Shown: positions 44,558 to 53,763, counted from the first letter of the stretch. The stretch is DNA of 64,000 bases from Streptomyces sp. S4.7 (GCF_010384365.1 NZ_CP048397.1:1922001-1986000); one strand, 5' to 3'. Notes: a model not told the origin generated them from the sequence alone. A program made the numbers and translations.

Positions 44558-45223
44558 TTGGACGCAACCGCCACCGCCACCCCGTTCTCCACGCAGATCC
44601 GTGTCGCCTCGCACGAGAAGCACAGCGAGGTGAACACCTCGACCTTCATGAGCGACCTGCTGGGCCGGCGCTTCGGCGTGGAGGCGTACGCGCGCTACAC
44701 CGAACAGCTCTGGTTCGTGTACCGGGCGCTGGAGGAAGCCGCTCCGACGGTCGAAGGAGACCCGGTCGCCGGCCCCTTCGTCCGGCCCGAGCTGATGCGT
44801 ACCGACGCCCTGGAGCGCGATCTGACGCATCTGCGCGGTGCCGGCTGGCGGGAGGGCCTTGAGCCGCTGCCCGCCACCGCCGCGTACGCCGCCAGGGTCA
44901 CCGAGTGCGCCCGCGCCTGGCCCGGCGGCTATGTGGCCCACCACTACACCCGCTATCTCGGGGATCTCTCCGGCGGCCAGGTCGTCCGCGACATCGCGGA
45001 GAAGACCTGGGGCTTCGAGCGCAAGGGCGACGGCGTCCGCTTCTACGTCTTCGATCAGATCGCCAACCCGGCGGCGTTCAAGCGCGCCTACCGTGAGCTG
45101 CTGGACGCTCTGCCCGTGGACGACCTGGAGAAGCAGCGCATCATCGAGGAGTGCAACCGGGCGTTCGACCTCAACGGGGCCGTGTTCCACGAGCTGGAGG
45201 GCGAGTTCCCCCTCAGCGCGTGA
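44558..45223 (+). CDS. hmuO: Biliverdin-producing haem oxygenase
   Basis: A 221-residue HmuO-type enzyme that opens haem to biliverdin, CO and iron. The proximal histidine is probably H19 in VASHEKHSEVN. The distal helix is HHYTRYLGDLSGGQVVRDIA, with the conserved GDLSGGQ. Start is TTG 44558 with GGAGG seven bases upstream. An iron box in its promoter means expression when iron is scarce. It supplies iron from haem brought in by the HtaA/HmuTUV genes 1 kb downstream. Confidence 0.93.
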   Translation: MDATATATPFSTQIRVASHEKHSEVNTSTFMSDLLGRRFGVEAYARYTEQLWFVYRALEEAAPTVEGDPVAGPFVRPELMRTDALERDLTHLRGAGWREGLEPLPATAAYAARVTECARAWPGGYVAHHYTRYLGDLSGGQVVRDIAEKTWGFERKGDGVRFYVFDQIANPAAFKRAYRELLDALPVDDLEKQRIIEECNRAFDLNGAVFHELEGEFPLSA

Positions 45224-45247
45224 GCCCGCCGACGCGGTGGACCGCGC

Positions 45248-45934
45248 TCAGCGGCGCGGGAGCAGGCGGACGCGTCCACCGATCTCGATCGACCCGTCAG
45301 GGCCGGGGGCAGTGAGGATCTGCGACCCCCGGCCCTGAGTGATGTTCAGCGCGCGGCCCAGCTCGGCGGTGAGGAGCAGGGCCGCCGCGCCCGTCGCCTC
45401 GTCCTCCACGATGCCGTCGTCGCGGCGCGGGAAGCCGCGCGCCCGTACGCGGCCGGCCGACTCGTCCTCCCACGACCACGCGTAGAGCCAGCCCTCGCCC
45501 GGCGGCGGGGCGGGGAGCGCGTCGACCTCGGCGACCGTCCCGTAACGGCGCAGGGTGCGTGGCGGGGACCATTCCGGGCGCGCCGTGATCCAGGTGAACT
45601 CGCCGTCCTGGCGCACCCACACCTCGCCGACGGGCGGGTTGACCGTCTCCAGGTCGAGCAGCCAGGCGGCCCCGACGAGCGGGTGCCCGGCGAACGGCAG
45701 CCGCAGGCCCGGCGTGTAGATGTCCACATGGCCGCGCTCGGGATCGTCCACGAAGACGGTCTCGCTGAAGCCGAGTTCGGCCGCGAGCGCCTGCCGGGAC
45801 GCCTCGTCGGGGTAGTCGCGGCCCTCCCGTACGACGCCGAGCGCGTTGCCGTACCGGCCGTCGCCCGCGCAGAAGACGCGCAGTACTTCGATGTCGCCGC
45901 CGCTGTCCGCGCCGCGGCCGGCGAAGTCAGTCAC
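45248..45934 (-). CDS. PhzF-family isomerase/epimerase-like protein
   Basis: A 228-residue PhzF/diaminopimelate-epimerase fold. FCAGDGRYGNALGVV opens the first half; the catalytic glutamate is in LGFSETVFVDDP; AGHPLVGAAWLLD is the conserved His motif; and the second half has EDEATGAAALLL. Members isomerise small metabolites without cofactor. It is shorter than typical (about 260-300). It is convergent with the haem oxygenase gene, 24 bp apart; a link to haem is not evident. Confidence 0.84.
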   Translation of the reverse strand: MTDFAGRGADSGGDIEVLRVFCAGDGRYGNALGVVREGRDYPDEASRQALAAELGFSETVFVDDPERGHVDIYTPGLRLPFAGHPLVGAAWLLDLETVNPPVGEVWVRQDGEFTWITARPEWSPPRTLRRYGTVAEVDALPAPPPGEGWLYAWSWEDESAGRVRARGFPRRDDGIVEDEATGAAALLLTAELGRALNITQGRGSQILTAPGPDGSIEIGGRVRLLPRR

Positions 45935-46186
45935 CGGATTCCTCCGGCGCGCACGCCGTGCTGATCGAGAACCAGGACAGCACTGGCACCTCCAGGCCTT
46001 GCCGTACGGAACCGGGCTGGTCCCGGCCCGGCTGGTGCTGATCGTAGAAGACCTGCCGGATCAAGCGGGAATCGGAGCATCACGTGCGCTGCGCCGTGCC
46101 GACGACCCGACAGGGCCGCACCGCGTCGGTCGCGCGGTACGGCCCTGCCCTGCCCCGTGGCCGGGGCCGGTGACTCGGCCCGGCTG

Positions 46187-47800
46187 TCAGATCTCGCCCG
46201 TGGCCGGGTTACGGCGCCGGGCGATGAAGACCGCCGCCCCGCCCGCGACGGCGAGCGCGCCCGCCGCGCCCATCAGGGCGCCGGCCGGGACCTCGGACCC
46301 GGTGCTCGCGAGGTTGCCGGTGCCACCCGCGGAACCGCCGACGGAGCCGCCGCCCGCCGTGCCGCCGGTGGTGCCCGAGCCGCCGGTCGTACCGCCGGTG
46401 CTGTCGCCCGTGCCGCCCGCACTGCCGGTGCCGCCCGAACCGCCGGGGAGCTGACCGTCCTCGGTGAGGGAGACGGCCGCGGTGAGCGCGTCGAGCGTCT
46501 CGCCCTCCTCGTACATGCCGCCGAACGCCTTGGTGCCGTCAGCGGTGAGCGAGGCGGGCACGGCGTCGAGTGCGACGACGCCGTCCTTGGCCTTCAGCTC
46601 ACCGGCGGGCAGGTCGAGCGTGGCGATGGTCAGGTCCTCGAAGGTGGAGACCTCGTGGGTCGCCCGGTCCTTGGTGCTGACGTCCGCGACGAGGGTGCCC
46701 TTGCCGTTCTTGACCTCGGCCTCGAGACCGCTGAGCTCGAGGTCGAGGACGTACGAGCCCTTCTCCTCGTGACCGAGGAAGCGGACCGATCCCTCGAACT
46801 CGGCGGACAGCGTCTGCGCTTGAGCGTCGAAGGAGCCGGTGGCCCTGGGGAAGCGGTACGCCTCGCCCGACCGGGTCGCGCCGGCGGCGAGTTCGACCTT
46901 GCCGTTGGCGATGGGGCCCGTCACATAGGTACGGAAGCTCTTCTTGACGCCCCAGTCGAGATTGCCGTCCACGATGGGTCCGTCCACGACGGCAGGCGTC
47001 GAGGGCTCGTCGGTGGGGTCCGTCGGATCGGTCGGGTCCGTGGGATCCGTCGGGTCGGTGGGATCGGTCGGGTCCGTGGGATCCGTCGGGTCGGTGGGAT
47101 CGGTCGGATCCGTCGGGTCCGTGGGGTCGGTGGGGTCCGTGGGGGCCTTCACCGCCGTCACCGAGAGCGTCGCCGGGTCCAGCTCGACGCCCGCGGCGTA
47201 GAAGCCCGCGAACGCCTCGGAGCCCTCGGCGGTCAGCTCGGCGGGAATGTCCGTGAAGGCCATCGCGCCGTTCTCGCCCTGCCCCGGCCGAACTGTCGTC
47301 AGGTCGAGATCGGCGATCGAGACGTCCTCGCGCGTCTCGGACTCGCCCCCGGTCACGCTGGTGACGTCGGCGGTGATCTCCCCGTCCACACGGGTGGTGT
47401 TGACCTTCACATCGCTCAACTTGATGTCGAGGACGCCGTGGTGACCCTCGAAGTGCACGCTTCCCTTGAAGGCGGTCGCGGTGGCATGCGTGCCGGTGTC
47501 GTAGGTGCCCTTGCCGTCCGTGAAGGTGAAAACGCCGTTTCCGGCGGCCTGGGTGGCACCGTCGGCGGCCGTGATCTTCCCGGCGGCGATGGGCGAGAGC
47601 AGGTACTTGCGGAAGGACTCCTTGAAGCCCCACTCCAGGGTGCCGTCCTTCAGTTCGAGTTGCGGCGCGGCGGGCGCTCCGGGGGCGGCCGGGGCGGCGC
47701 TGCCGGCCGCGAACGCCGGGACGGCGAGCGCGGTCGCGCCGATGGCCACGACGGTGGCGACCGCTGCGGCAAGGGCTATGGGACGACGGGTGGCTGGCAT
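46187..47800 (-). CDS. HtaA-domain haem-binding surface protein with LAXTG anchor
   Basis: A 537-residue exported protein: signal peptide (1-32), HtaA domain 1 (LEWGFKESFRKYLLSPIAAG, about 53-72), a linker of 14 Thr-Asp-Pro repeats (about 220-262), HtaA domain 2 (LDWGVKKSFRTYVTGPIANG, about 279), a Gly/Thr/Ser-rich stretch, LASTG, a membrane helix and RRR tail. HtaA domains bind haem through conserved Tyr and His. LAXTG is the class E sortase signal of Streptomyces, so wall attachment is likely. GAGGAG precedes ATG 47800. It lies downstream of a second HtaA gene on the same strand. Confidence 0.9.
   Translation of the reverse strand: MPATRRPIALAAAVATVVAIGATALAVPAFAAGSAAPAAPGAPAAPQLELKDGTLEWGFKESFRKYLLSPIAAGKITAADGATQAAGNGVFTFTDGKGTYDTGTHATATAFKGSVHFEGHHGVLDIKLSDVKVNTTRVDGEITADVTSVTGGESETREDVSIADLDLTTVRPGQGENGAMAFTDIPAELTAEGSEAFAGFYAAGVELDPATLSVTAVKAPTDPTDPTDPTDPTDPTDPTDPTDPTDPTDPTDPTDPTDPTDPTDEPSTPAVVDGPIVDGNLDWGVKKSFRTYVTGPIANGKVELAAGATRSGEAYRFPRATGSFDAQAQTLSAEFEGSVRFLGHEEKGSYVLDLELSGLEAEVKNGKGTLVADVSTKDRATHEVSTFEDLTIATLDLPAGELKAKDGVVALDAVPASLTADGTKAFGGMYEEGETLDALTAAVSLTEDGQLPGGSGGTGSAGGTGDSTGGTTGGSGTTGGTAGGGSVGGSAGGTGNLASTGSEVPAGALMGAAGALAVAGGAAVFIARRRNPATGEI
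47015..47140. repeat. Tandem 9-bp repeats encoding Thr-Asp-Pro
   Basis: Fourteen units of nine bases in frame in the HtaA gene. A block of four units (36 bp) at 47033-47068 is duplicated exactly at 47069-47104, showing recent slippage. It encodes a rigid spacer between the two haem-binding domains. Confidence 0.95.
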
Positions 47801-47867
47801 GTTCGGGGGTCTCCTCGATGAATGGAATGCGCGAAAGGAGCGGGGGGTGGGGAGGGGGGAAGGAAAG

Positions 47868-49370
47868 TCAGGAGGGTCCCTCGGCACCGGAACCGGGCCC
47901 GGAGTCCGGCTCGGAGCCGGAGGCGGGGGCGGGGCCGGGGTCCGCCGACGCCGTCGAGCCACGGCGCCGGACGCCGAGGTACACCGCGAGCGCGGCGGCC
48001 AGCAGCAGACCGGCGCCGATGCCCGTGTACGTAAGGGCGTTGGAGGACGAGGAGGCCGGGGCGGAGGCGGCTTCGTCCGCCTCCGCCGGCTCGGTGGGTC
48101 CGTCGGCCGCGTCGGTCTTCGGAGCGGCGGAGGCCTCGACGTCACTGCCCAGATCGGGCAGCGCGGGCAGCTTCGCCTTCTTGTCGACGGCGACGGCGAG
48201 CGAGACGGGATCCATCACCGTGCCCGCCTTGTACATGGACCCGAACGCCTTGGCACCGGCCTCGGTGAGCGTCGCGGGGGCCTCGGTGAGTGCGGCGAGA
48301 CCGTTCTTCGGGGTGAAGTCCCCGGCGGCGAAGATGACCAGGGAGACGGCCCGGCGCGGCGCCCCGTCCCCGCTCGTGACGTCGGCGGCCAGGGTGCCCT
48401 TCCCGTCCCTCACCTGGACACTGATCCCGCTGAGCCGCAGGTCCAGTTGGTTGCCGGTGAAGCGGACGCTGCCCGCGAAGCCGGCGTCGAGCGTCCCCTT
48501 CTTCGCGTCGTACGTGCCCTTGCCCTTCGGGAAGCGGAACAGCGCCCCGCCGTCCTGCGCACCGTCGCCGAGCGTCCAACGGCCCTCGGCGATGGAGCCG
48601 GTGACGTACTCACGGAAGGTCCGGCGCACTCCCCAGTCGACGGCCGCGTCCCGGAGAGCGCCCTCGGCCCGCTCGTTCCCGGTCTCGCCGTCGCTCTTGT
48701 CCTTGTCGGCCGGCTTCTCGGCGGGCCTCTTCGCCGGGTCCTTCGCGGCGGCCACGTCGACGGAGAGGCTGACCGGGTCGAGCGCAGTGCCCGCCGTGTA
48801 GTAACCGGCGAAGGCGGTGGCGCCCTGCGCGGTGAGCGTCGAGGGGACGTTGCTGAGCGCGACCGGGCTGCCGCCTCCCCGCATGTCGATCCCGCCGAGG
48901 TCGAGCGTGGCGAGCGGGACCTGCGAGGACGTGGTGACCTTGCCGCTCCCCTTGGCCTTGCTTGTCATATCGGCGTGCAGAGTGCCGCGGCCACCGGAGA
49001 TCCGGACCGTGGGACGGCTGATGGTGAGGTCCAGCTCGTGCGATCCGTCGGGCTTGGTGTGACCGACGAAGCGGACGCCGCCGCTGAAGCCGGCGCGCAA
49101 GCCGCCGCTGTCGGGGTCGTACGTCCCCGAGGCGGAGTGGAACCGGAACTGGCTGCCGCCGACGGTGGCCGCTCCCCCCTTCAGGCTCCAACTGCCGCCC
49201 GCTATGGGGCCGGTGACATAGCTCTGGAAAGAGGACTTGATCCCCCAGTCGAGCCTGCCGCCCTGCACGGTGCGGTCCGCCGCCTGCGCCGTGGCCGCCG
49301 GGATCAGGGCTCCGAGGAGCCCGGCGAGCAGCGCGACGGCGAGAGCGCGCACCGGTCTGGACGACAGCAT
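47868..49370 (-). CDS. HtaA-domain haem-binding membrane-anchored protein
   Basis: A 500-residue exported protein: signal peptide (1-30, ending AQA), HtaA domain 1 (LDWGIKSSFQSYVTGPIAGG, about 40-59), charged linker (about 205-240), HtaA domain 2 (VDWGVRRTFREYVTGSIAEG, about 245), acidic/Ser stalk, then NALTYTG, a membrane helix (GAGLLLAAALAVYLGV) and RRR. LTYTG resembles a degenerate sorting signal. It would hand haem to the HmuTUV importer. ATG 49370 has GGAG upstream. It is first in the leftward htaA pair; the iron box at 49488-49506 lies 120 bp upstream. Confidence 0.9.
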   Translation of the reverse strand: MLSSRPVRALAVALLAGLLGALIPAATAQAADRTVQGGRLDWGIKSSFQSYVTGPIAGGSWSLKGGAATVGGSQFRFHSASGTYDPDSGGLRAGFSGGVRFVGHTKPDGSHELDLTISRPTVRISGGRGTLHADMTSKAKGSGKVTTSSQVPLATLDLGGIDMRGGGSPVALSNVPSTLTAQGATAFAGYYTAGTALDPVSLSVDVAAAKDPAKRPAEKPADKDKSDGETGNERAEGALRDAAVDWGVRRTFREYVTGSIAEGRWTLGDGAQDGGALFRFPKGKGTYDAKKGTLDAGFAGSVRFTGNQLDLRLSGISVQVRDGKGTLAADVTSGDGAPRRAVSLVIFAAGDFTPKNGLAALTEAPATLTEAGAKAFGSMYKAGTVMDPVSLAVAVDKKAKLPALPDLGSDVEASAAPKTDAADGPTEPAEADEAASAPASSSSNALTYTGIGAGLLLAAALAVYLGVRRRGSTASADPGPAPASGSEPDSGPGSGAEGPS

Positions 49371-49487
49371 CAGAAGATCACTCCCACGTCGGAGACGGAG
49401 GTGGACAGGGGGAAAAGGGACGGACGGAGGCGGCCACGGGCACGCCGACGAAGCCCGGTTGATGAAGTCACCCCCGGACCTGGCTAG

Positions 49488-49506
49488 CAAGGTAAGGCTA
49501 ACCTAA
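49488..49506. promoter_or_regulatory. Iron box shared by htaA pair and hmuTUV
   Basis: CAAGGTAAGGCTAACCTAA is a close match to the 19-bp DtxR/IdeR/DmdR1 consensus (TTAGG-TTAGGC-type inverted repeat). It lies between the divergent htaA (start 49370) and hmuT (start 49586) genes and could repress both. Confidence 0.85.
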
Positions 49507-49585
49507 GCTATCTCCAGCCCGGCCGGAACCCTTCCGTCCAGGCACTTCGACGGACTCCACTCGGGACTCCACGGACGACGGGACG

Positions 49586-50635
49586 GTGCACTCCGTGCGC
49601 ACTCAACGCCTGGCGGGCGCACTCATCTCGGTGCTGGCCCTCGCCCTGACCGCCACCGGCTGCGGCGGAAACGACAGCGGCGCCGGTGGCACCGGCGGTG
49701 GCGGGGGTGCCGGCGGGACGGCGAAGGGCGCCGGTACGACGGCGACCGCCGACCGCGTCGAACCGCTGGCCACCGTCCCCGAGCCGGAACTCCCGGTCAC
49801 CGTGGACTCCGCCGACGGCACGAAGGTCACCGTCACCTCCACAAACCGGCTCGTGCCCCTCACCGGATCGCTCAGCGAGATCGTCTTCACCCTCGGCCTC
49901 GGAAAGCACGTCGTGGCCCGCGACATCACCGCCACCTTCGAACAGGCCGAGAAGCTGCCGGTGGTGACCCGCGCCCACGACGTCTCCGCCGAGAGCGTCC
50001 TGTCCCTCAGGCCGACACTCGTCATCGCCGAGACCACCACCGGACCGGCCGAGGCCGTCGAACAGATACGGGACGCCGGGATCCCGCTGCTCGTCGTCGA
50101 GCCGGCGAAGGGCCTGGACGACGTCGGCACGCGCATCGGGACCGTCGCGCGGGCGCTGGGCGTCGACGCGGCGGGCGACGAGCTGAGCGCGCGCACGGCC
50201 GAGCGGATCGCCGCCGTACAGAAGCGGATCCCGGCGCCCGGCGACGGCGAGAAGCCGCGTGTCGCCTTCCTCTATCTGCGTGGCTCGGCCTCCGTCTATC
50301 TGCTCGGTGGCCGTGATTCCGGGGCGAGTTCACTGCTGGAGGCGGCCGGCGCCGTCGACGCGGGCAAGGAGTCCGGCCCGGACAAGGACTTCACCGCGAT
50401 CACCAGCGAGGCGCTGGCGAAGGCGGCGCCCGACGCGATCCTGCTGATGAGCAAGGGACTCGAGTCCGTGGGCGGTCCCGACGGCCTGGTGAAGATCCCG
50501 GGCGTGGCCGAGACACCCGCCGGTCTCGACCGCCGGTTCGTCTCCGTCGACGACGGCGTGCTGCTCAACTACGGGCCCCGTACGGACCAGGCGCTCGCCT
50601 CCCTGGTCGAACAGCTCTACCCGGACGGCGAGTGA
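49586..50635 (+). CDS. hmuT: Haemin ABC transporter substrate-binding lipoprotein
   Basis: A 349-residue cluster-III (BtuF/HmuT-like) binding protein. It has a lipoprotein signal with lipobox LTATGC, a Gly-rich linker (about 28-45) and two lobes joined by a helix. Haem-binding proteins of this type use His/Tyr. TSTNRLVPLTGSLSEIVFTL then GLGKHVVARD is the first lobe. GTG 49586 or GTG 49595 may be the true start; the latter gives a more compact signal. It is first in hmuTUV, expressed under iron shortage via the adjacent iron box. Confidence 0.9.
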   Translation: MHSVRTQRLAGALISVLALALTATGCGGNDSGAGGTGGGGGAGGTAKGAGTTATADRVEPLATVPEPELPVTVDSADGTKVTVTSTNRLVPLTGSLSEIVFTLGLGKHVVARDITATFEQAEKLPVVTRAHDVSAESVLSLRPTLVIAETTTGPAEAVEQIRDAGIPLLVVEPAKGLDDVGTRIGTVARALGVDAAGDELSARTAERIAAVQKRIPAPGDGEKPRVAFLYLRGSASVYLLGGRDSGASSLLEAAGAVDAGKESGPDKDFTAITSEALAKAAPDAILLMSKGLESVGGPDGLVKIPGVAETPAGLDRRFVSVDDGVLLNYGPRTDQALASLVEQLYPDGE

Positions 50636-50636
50636 C

Positions 50637-51779
50637 GTGACGACGACACCAACGCCCGTACCCCCACCCACGCCCACGCCCGCACCCACCGTCGTCCCCG
50701 CACGGCCGGACCTCACCCCGGCCGGTCCCGCCCCGAAGAGGCGGCCTCAACAGCGCGGCAGGACCTGGTTGTTGACCGTCGTACTCCTCGGCGTACTGCT
50801 CCTGCTCTGCCTGCTCTCCGCCGGGCTCGGCGCGTACGACATCCCGCTCGGCGACGTCCTCGCCTCCGTCCAGCACCGGATCGGCCTCGGCGGCGCCGCG
50901 CTCGAACGGGTCCCCGAGAGCGTGCTGTGGAACGTCCGGCTGCCGCGCGTCGTCCTCGCGCTGCTCGTCGGCGCCTCGCTGGGCTGCGCGGGCGCCCTGA
51001 TGCAGGGCGTGTTCGGCAATCCGCTCGCCGAACCGGGAGTCATCGGCATCTCGGCGGGCACGGCGGTCGGCGCCGTCGCGTCGATCGCGCTCGGCCTGAG
51101 CTTCCTCGGCAACTGGACCGTCACCGTCTGCGCGTTCGTCTCCGGACTGCTGACCGTGCTGCTGGTGTACGCGATGTCCCGCTCCGGCGGCCGTACGGAG
51201 GTGGTCACGCTCATCCTCACCGGCATCGCGGTGAACGCCTTCGCGGGCGCGCTCATCGGGCTGTCCATCTTCTTCGCCGACAACGCGCAGATCACCCAGA
51301 TCACCTTCTGGCAGCTCGGCTCGCTGGCACAGGCGACCTGGCCCAAGGTGCTCGCCGTCCTGCCGTGCGCACTGCTCGGCCTCGCCGTCGCGCCCCTCTA
51401 CGCGAGGAAGTTGGACCTCCTCGCGCTGGGCGAGCGGCCGGCCAGACATCTCGGCGTGGATGTCGAACGGCTCCGCGTCGTCCTGGTCCTGGTCGTCGCG
51501 CTGCTGACGGCCGCCGCCGTGGCGGTGGCGGGGATCATCACGTTCGTCGGGCTGCTTGTCCCGCACCTGCTGCGGATGGCGAACGGCCCCGGCCACCGCT
51601 TCCTGGTACCGGGCAGCGCGCTCGGAGGCGCGCTGGTCCTGGTCGCGGGCGACCTCGCGGCCCGTACGGTCGCGGCTCCGGCCGAACTGCCGCTCGGTGT
51701 CCTCACGGCGCTCTTCGGCAGTCCGTTCTTCTTCTGGCTGCTGCGCAGGACGCGGCGCAGGCAAGGGGGTTGGGCATGA
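50637..51779 (+). CDS. hmuU: Haemin ABC transporter permease
   Basis: A 380-residue FecCD/BtuC-family permease with about ten membrane helices, preceded by a 40-residue Pro/Thr-rich cytoplasmic extension. Family marks: RLPRVVLALLVGASLGCAGA, MQGVFGNPLAEPGVIGISAG, GIITFVGLLVPHLLR. GTG 50637 begins one base after the hmuT stop codon, and the stop overlaps the ATP-binding gene (ATGA), so translation is coupled. Confidence 0.93.
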   Translation: MTTTPTPVPPPTPTPAPTVVPARPDLTPAGPAPKRRPQQRGRTWLLTVVLLGVLLLLCLLSAGLGAYDIPLGDVLASVQHRIGLGGAALERVPESVLWNVRLPRVVLALLVGASLGCAGALMQGVFGNPLAEPGVIGISAGTAVGAVASIALGLSFLGNWTVTVCAFVSGLLTVLLVYAMSRSGGRTEVVTLILTGIAVNAFAGALIGLSIFFADNAQITQITFWQLGSLAQATWPKVLAVLPCALLGLAVAPLYARKLDLLALGERPARHLGVDVERLRVVLVLVVALLTAAAVAVAGIITFVGLLVPHLLRMANGPGHRFLVPGSALGGALVLVAGDLAARTVAAPAELPLGVLTALFGSPFFFWLLRRTRRRQGGWA

Positions 51780-52705
51780 GGGCCGGCACAGTCGTGAAGG
51801 CCACGGCGCACCGCGTGCTCCTCGGCGGATTCGCCCCACGGGGCAGGGAGTTGCCCGTCCCCGTCGCCCACGGGGACGTCGTCGCCGAGGCACGGGGCCT
51901 GCGCGTCCGGTTCGGGCAGCGCGACGTCCTCGGCGGCGCCGACGGCGGTGTCGACCTCTCCGTACGCGCCGGTGAGGTCCTCGCGCTCGTCGGGCCCAAC
52001 GGGGCGGGCAAGTCGACGCTCCTGGCCGCGCTCGCGGCCGACCAGGGCGCCGACAGCGGCGGCGTACGGATCGCCGGCCGCCCCGCCGCCGACTGGTCCG
52101 CGCCCGAACTCGCCCTGCGCCGGGCCGTGTTGCCACAGGCCGCCACGCTCAGCTTCCCGTTCCCCGTGGAGGAGGTCGTACGGATGGGCCGCGCGCCCTG
52201 GGCGGGTACGGCGTCCGAGGACGACGACGACACAGCCGTGGCCGAGGCGATGGCGGCGACCGAGGTCGGCGCATTCGCGCGCCGCCCCTTCTCCGCGCTC
52301 TCCGGCGGCGAACGCGCCCGCGTCGCGCTCGCCCGCGTCCTCGCCCAGCGCGCCCCGCTGCTCCTCCTCGACGAGCCGACCGCCGCACTCGACCTGCGTC
52401 ACCAGGAGTTGGTGCTGCGTATCTGCCGCTCACGCGCCGCGGCCGGTGACGCCGTCGTCGTCGTGCTGCACGATCTCGGGCTGGCCGCCGCGCACGCCGA
52501 CAGGGCCGCCGTCCTGCACGAGGGACGGGTCGTCGCGGACGGACCGCCGGCCGATGTGTTCGGTGACGAACTGCTCAGCCGGGTCTACCGACAGCCCGTC
52601 GAGGTCTTCCCGCACCCGCGCACCGGGACCCCGCTCGTGATTCCCGAGCGGACCGGTAGGGTTCGGACGGACAGTGGGGGTCACGGAGCAGAAGGCGACC
52701 GATGA
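51776..52705 (+). CDS. hmuV: Haemin ABC transporter ATP-binding protein
   Basis: A 309-residue ATPase: about 45 N-terminal residues, Walker A GPNGAGKSTLL, Q-loop near VLPQAATLSFPF, signature LSGGERARVALARVL, Walker B LLLLDEPTAALDL, and H-loop VVVLHDLG. It energises HmuU. ATG 51776 overlaps the hmuU stop; its own stop overlaps the downstream lipoprotein gene (ATGA at 52702). The EVFPHPRTGTPLVIPER ending is usual for HmuV. Confidence 0.93.
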   Translation: MRAGTVVKATAHRVLLGGFAPRGRELPVPVAHGDVVAEARGLRVRFGQRDVLGGADGGVDLSVRAGEVLALVGPNGAGKSTLLAALAADQGADSGGVRIAGRPAADWSAPELALRRAVLPQAATLSFPFPVEEVVRMGRAPWAGTASEDDDDTAVAEAMAATEVGAFARRPFSALSGGERARVALARVLAQRAPLLLLDEPTAALDLRHQELVLRICRSRAAAGDAVVVVLHDLGLAAAHADRAAVLHEGRVVADGPPADVFGDELLSRVYRQPVEVFPHPRTGTPLVIPERTGRVRTDSGGHGAEGDR

Positions 52706-53691
52706 GAAGGCCGATTCGGGCAGCGGCGGGGCTGGCGGCGGCGACGGTGATGTCGCTGCTCGCGAGTGGGTGTATGACGGTCCACGGTGAACTGGCGGTG
52801 CTTCCGGGCGCGAAGAAGTCCGAAGCGGCCCAGGCGCTGGCGGATTTCACCGAGGCGTACAACAAGGCGGACAAGGCGTACGACCCGGGGCTGGACGCCG
52901 GACGGGTCACCGGTGCGCTGGGGGCCATCAACCAGGCCGGGCTCAAGGCCAGAAGCATCACGAACCCGCAGGGCAACGACCGGCACCAGCCGCTGGAGTT
53001 GACGGACGCCAGGTTCCTCGTCCCGAAGAAGGCGGGCTGGCCCCGCTGGTTCGTCGCCGACACCGACAGCAACCGCGACAAGGACGACGGTCCGGGCGAC
53101 AACCGCTGGGTGCTGGTCTTCGTGCGCAACGGCGCCGACCAGTTGTGGGAGGTCGCCTATCTCGCGATTCTCACTCCGGACGAGATCCCCGAGTTCAAGA
53201 CCGACAAGGACGGTCACGTCGAACCGGTCCCGGCGGACGGCGCGTCACCGGCGGTGGCTCCCGGGGACACGAGCACCGAGTACGCCTCGTATCTCAAGAG
53301 CGGCGAGCCCGCACACTTCGCGCCCGGACCGCACACCGACGAGTGGCGGAACATACGTGAGAAGAACGCGAAGCTGCCCGGTCTCACCATCCAGTACATC
53401 GATCAGCCCCTGGACACCGGGGACTTCGCGCCTCTGGCGCTCGCCACAGAGGACGGCGGCGCGCTGGTCTTCTTCGCGATCAGGTACTTCGACCGGCAGA
53501 CGGCGGCGCGCGGCTACACCCCGAAGGTGTCCCCCGACGTGAAGGCGCTGATGACCGGCGAGGTGAAGGACACCCTCACCAAGGAGTGGGTGTCGAGCCA
53601 GGCGGCGCTGGTGAAGCCGGACGGAGCCGGCAGTGACCAGGTGAACGTGGTGAGCAGACTGCAAGGGGTGATCGGGGCCGAAGGCTCCTGA
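52702..53691 (+). CDS. Lipoprotein of unknown function, last gene of hmu operon
   Basis: A 329-residue predicted lipoprotein (lipobox LASGC, C24). The mature part is mixed alpha/beta with DFTEAYNKADKAYDPGLDAG near the start and RYFDRQTAARGYTPKVSPDV toward the end. I do not recognise a known family, though similar actinobacterial lipoproteins exist. ATG overlaps hmuV by 4 bp, so it is translated with the haem importer; this may only be positional. It ends before two tandem hairpin repeats. Confidence 0.82.
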   Translation: MRRPIRAAAGLAAATVMSLLASGCMTVHGELAVLPGAKKSEAAQALADFTEAYNKADKAYDPGLDAGRVTGALGAINQAGLKARSITNPQGNDRHQPLELTDARFLVPKKAGWPRWFVADTDSNRDKDDGPGDNRWVLVFVRNGADQLWEVAYLAILTPDEIPEFKTDKDGHVEPVPADGASPAVAPGDTSTEYASYLKSGEPAHFAPGPHTDEWRNIREKNAKLPGLTIQYIDQPLDTGDFAPLALATEDGGALVFFAIRYFDRQTAARGYTPKVSPDVKALMTGEVKDTLTKEWVSSQAALVKPDGAGSDQVNVVSRLQGVIGAEGS

Positions 53692-53693
53692 CA

Positions 53694-53740
53694 CCCCTCG
53701 CGGGGACGCCGGCCCGTACCCCCTCGCGGGGACGCCGGCC
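53694..53740. terminator. Duplicated hairpin between convergent genes
   Basis: The 21-bp sequence at 53694-53714 (CCCCTCGCGGGG followed by ACGCCGGCC) is repeated exactly at 53720-53740. Each copy contains the hairpin CCCC-TCGC-GGGG. Located between the lipoprotein and Prim-Pol gene ends, it probably stops transcription from both sides. Confidence 0.72.
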
Positions 53741-53763
53741 GGTGCGCCGAGCCGTGCCGGTGG

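Noticed and set aside
47015..47140. Regular short repeats that could suggest a CRISPR array
   Set aside because: Units are 9 bp, contiguous without spacers, and in frame, encoding Thr-Asp-Pro.
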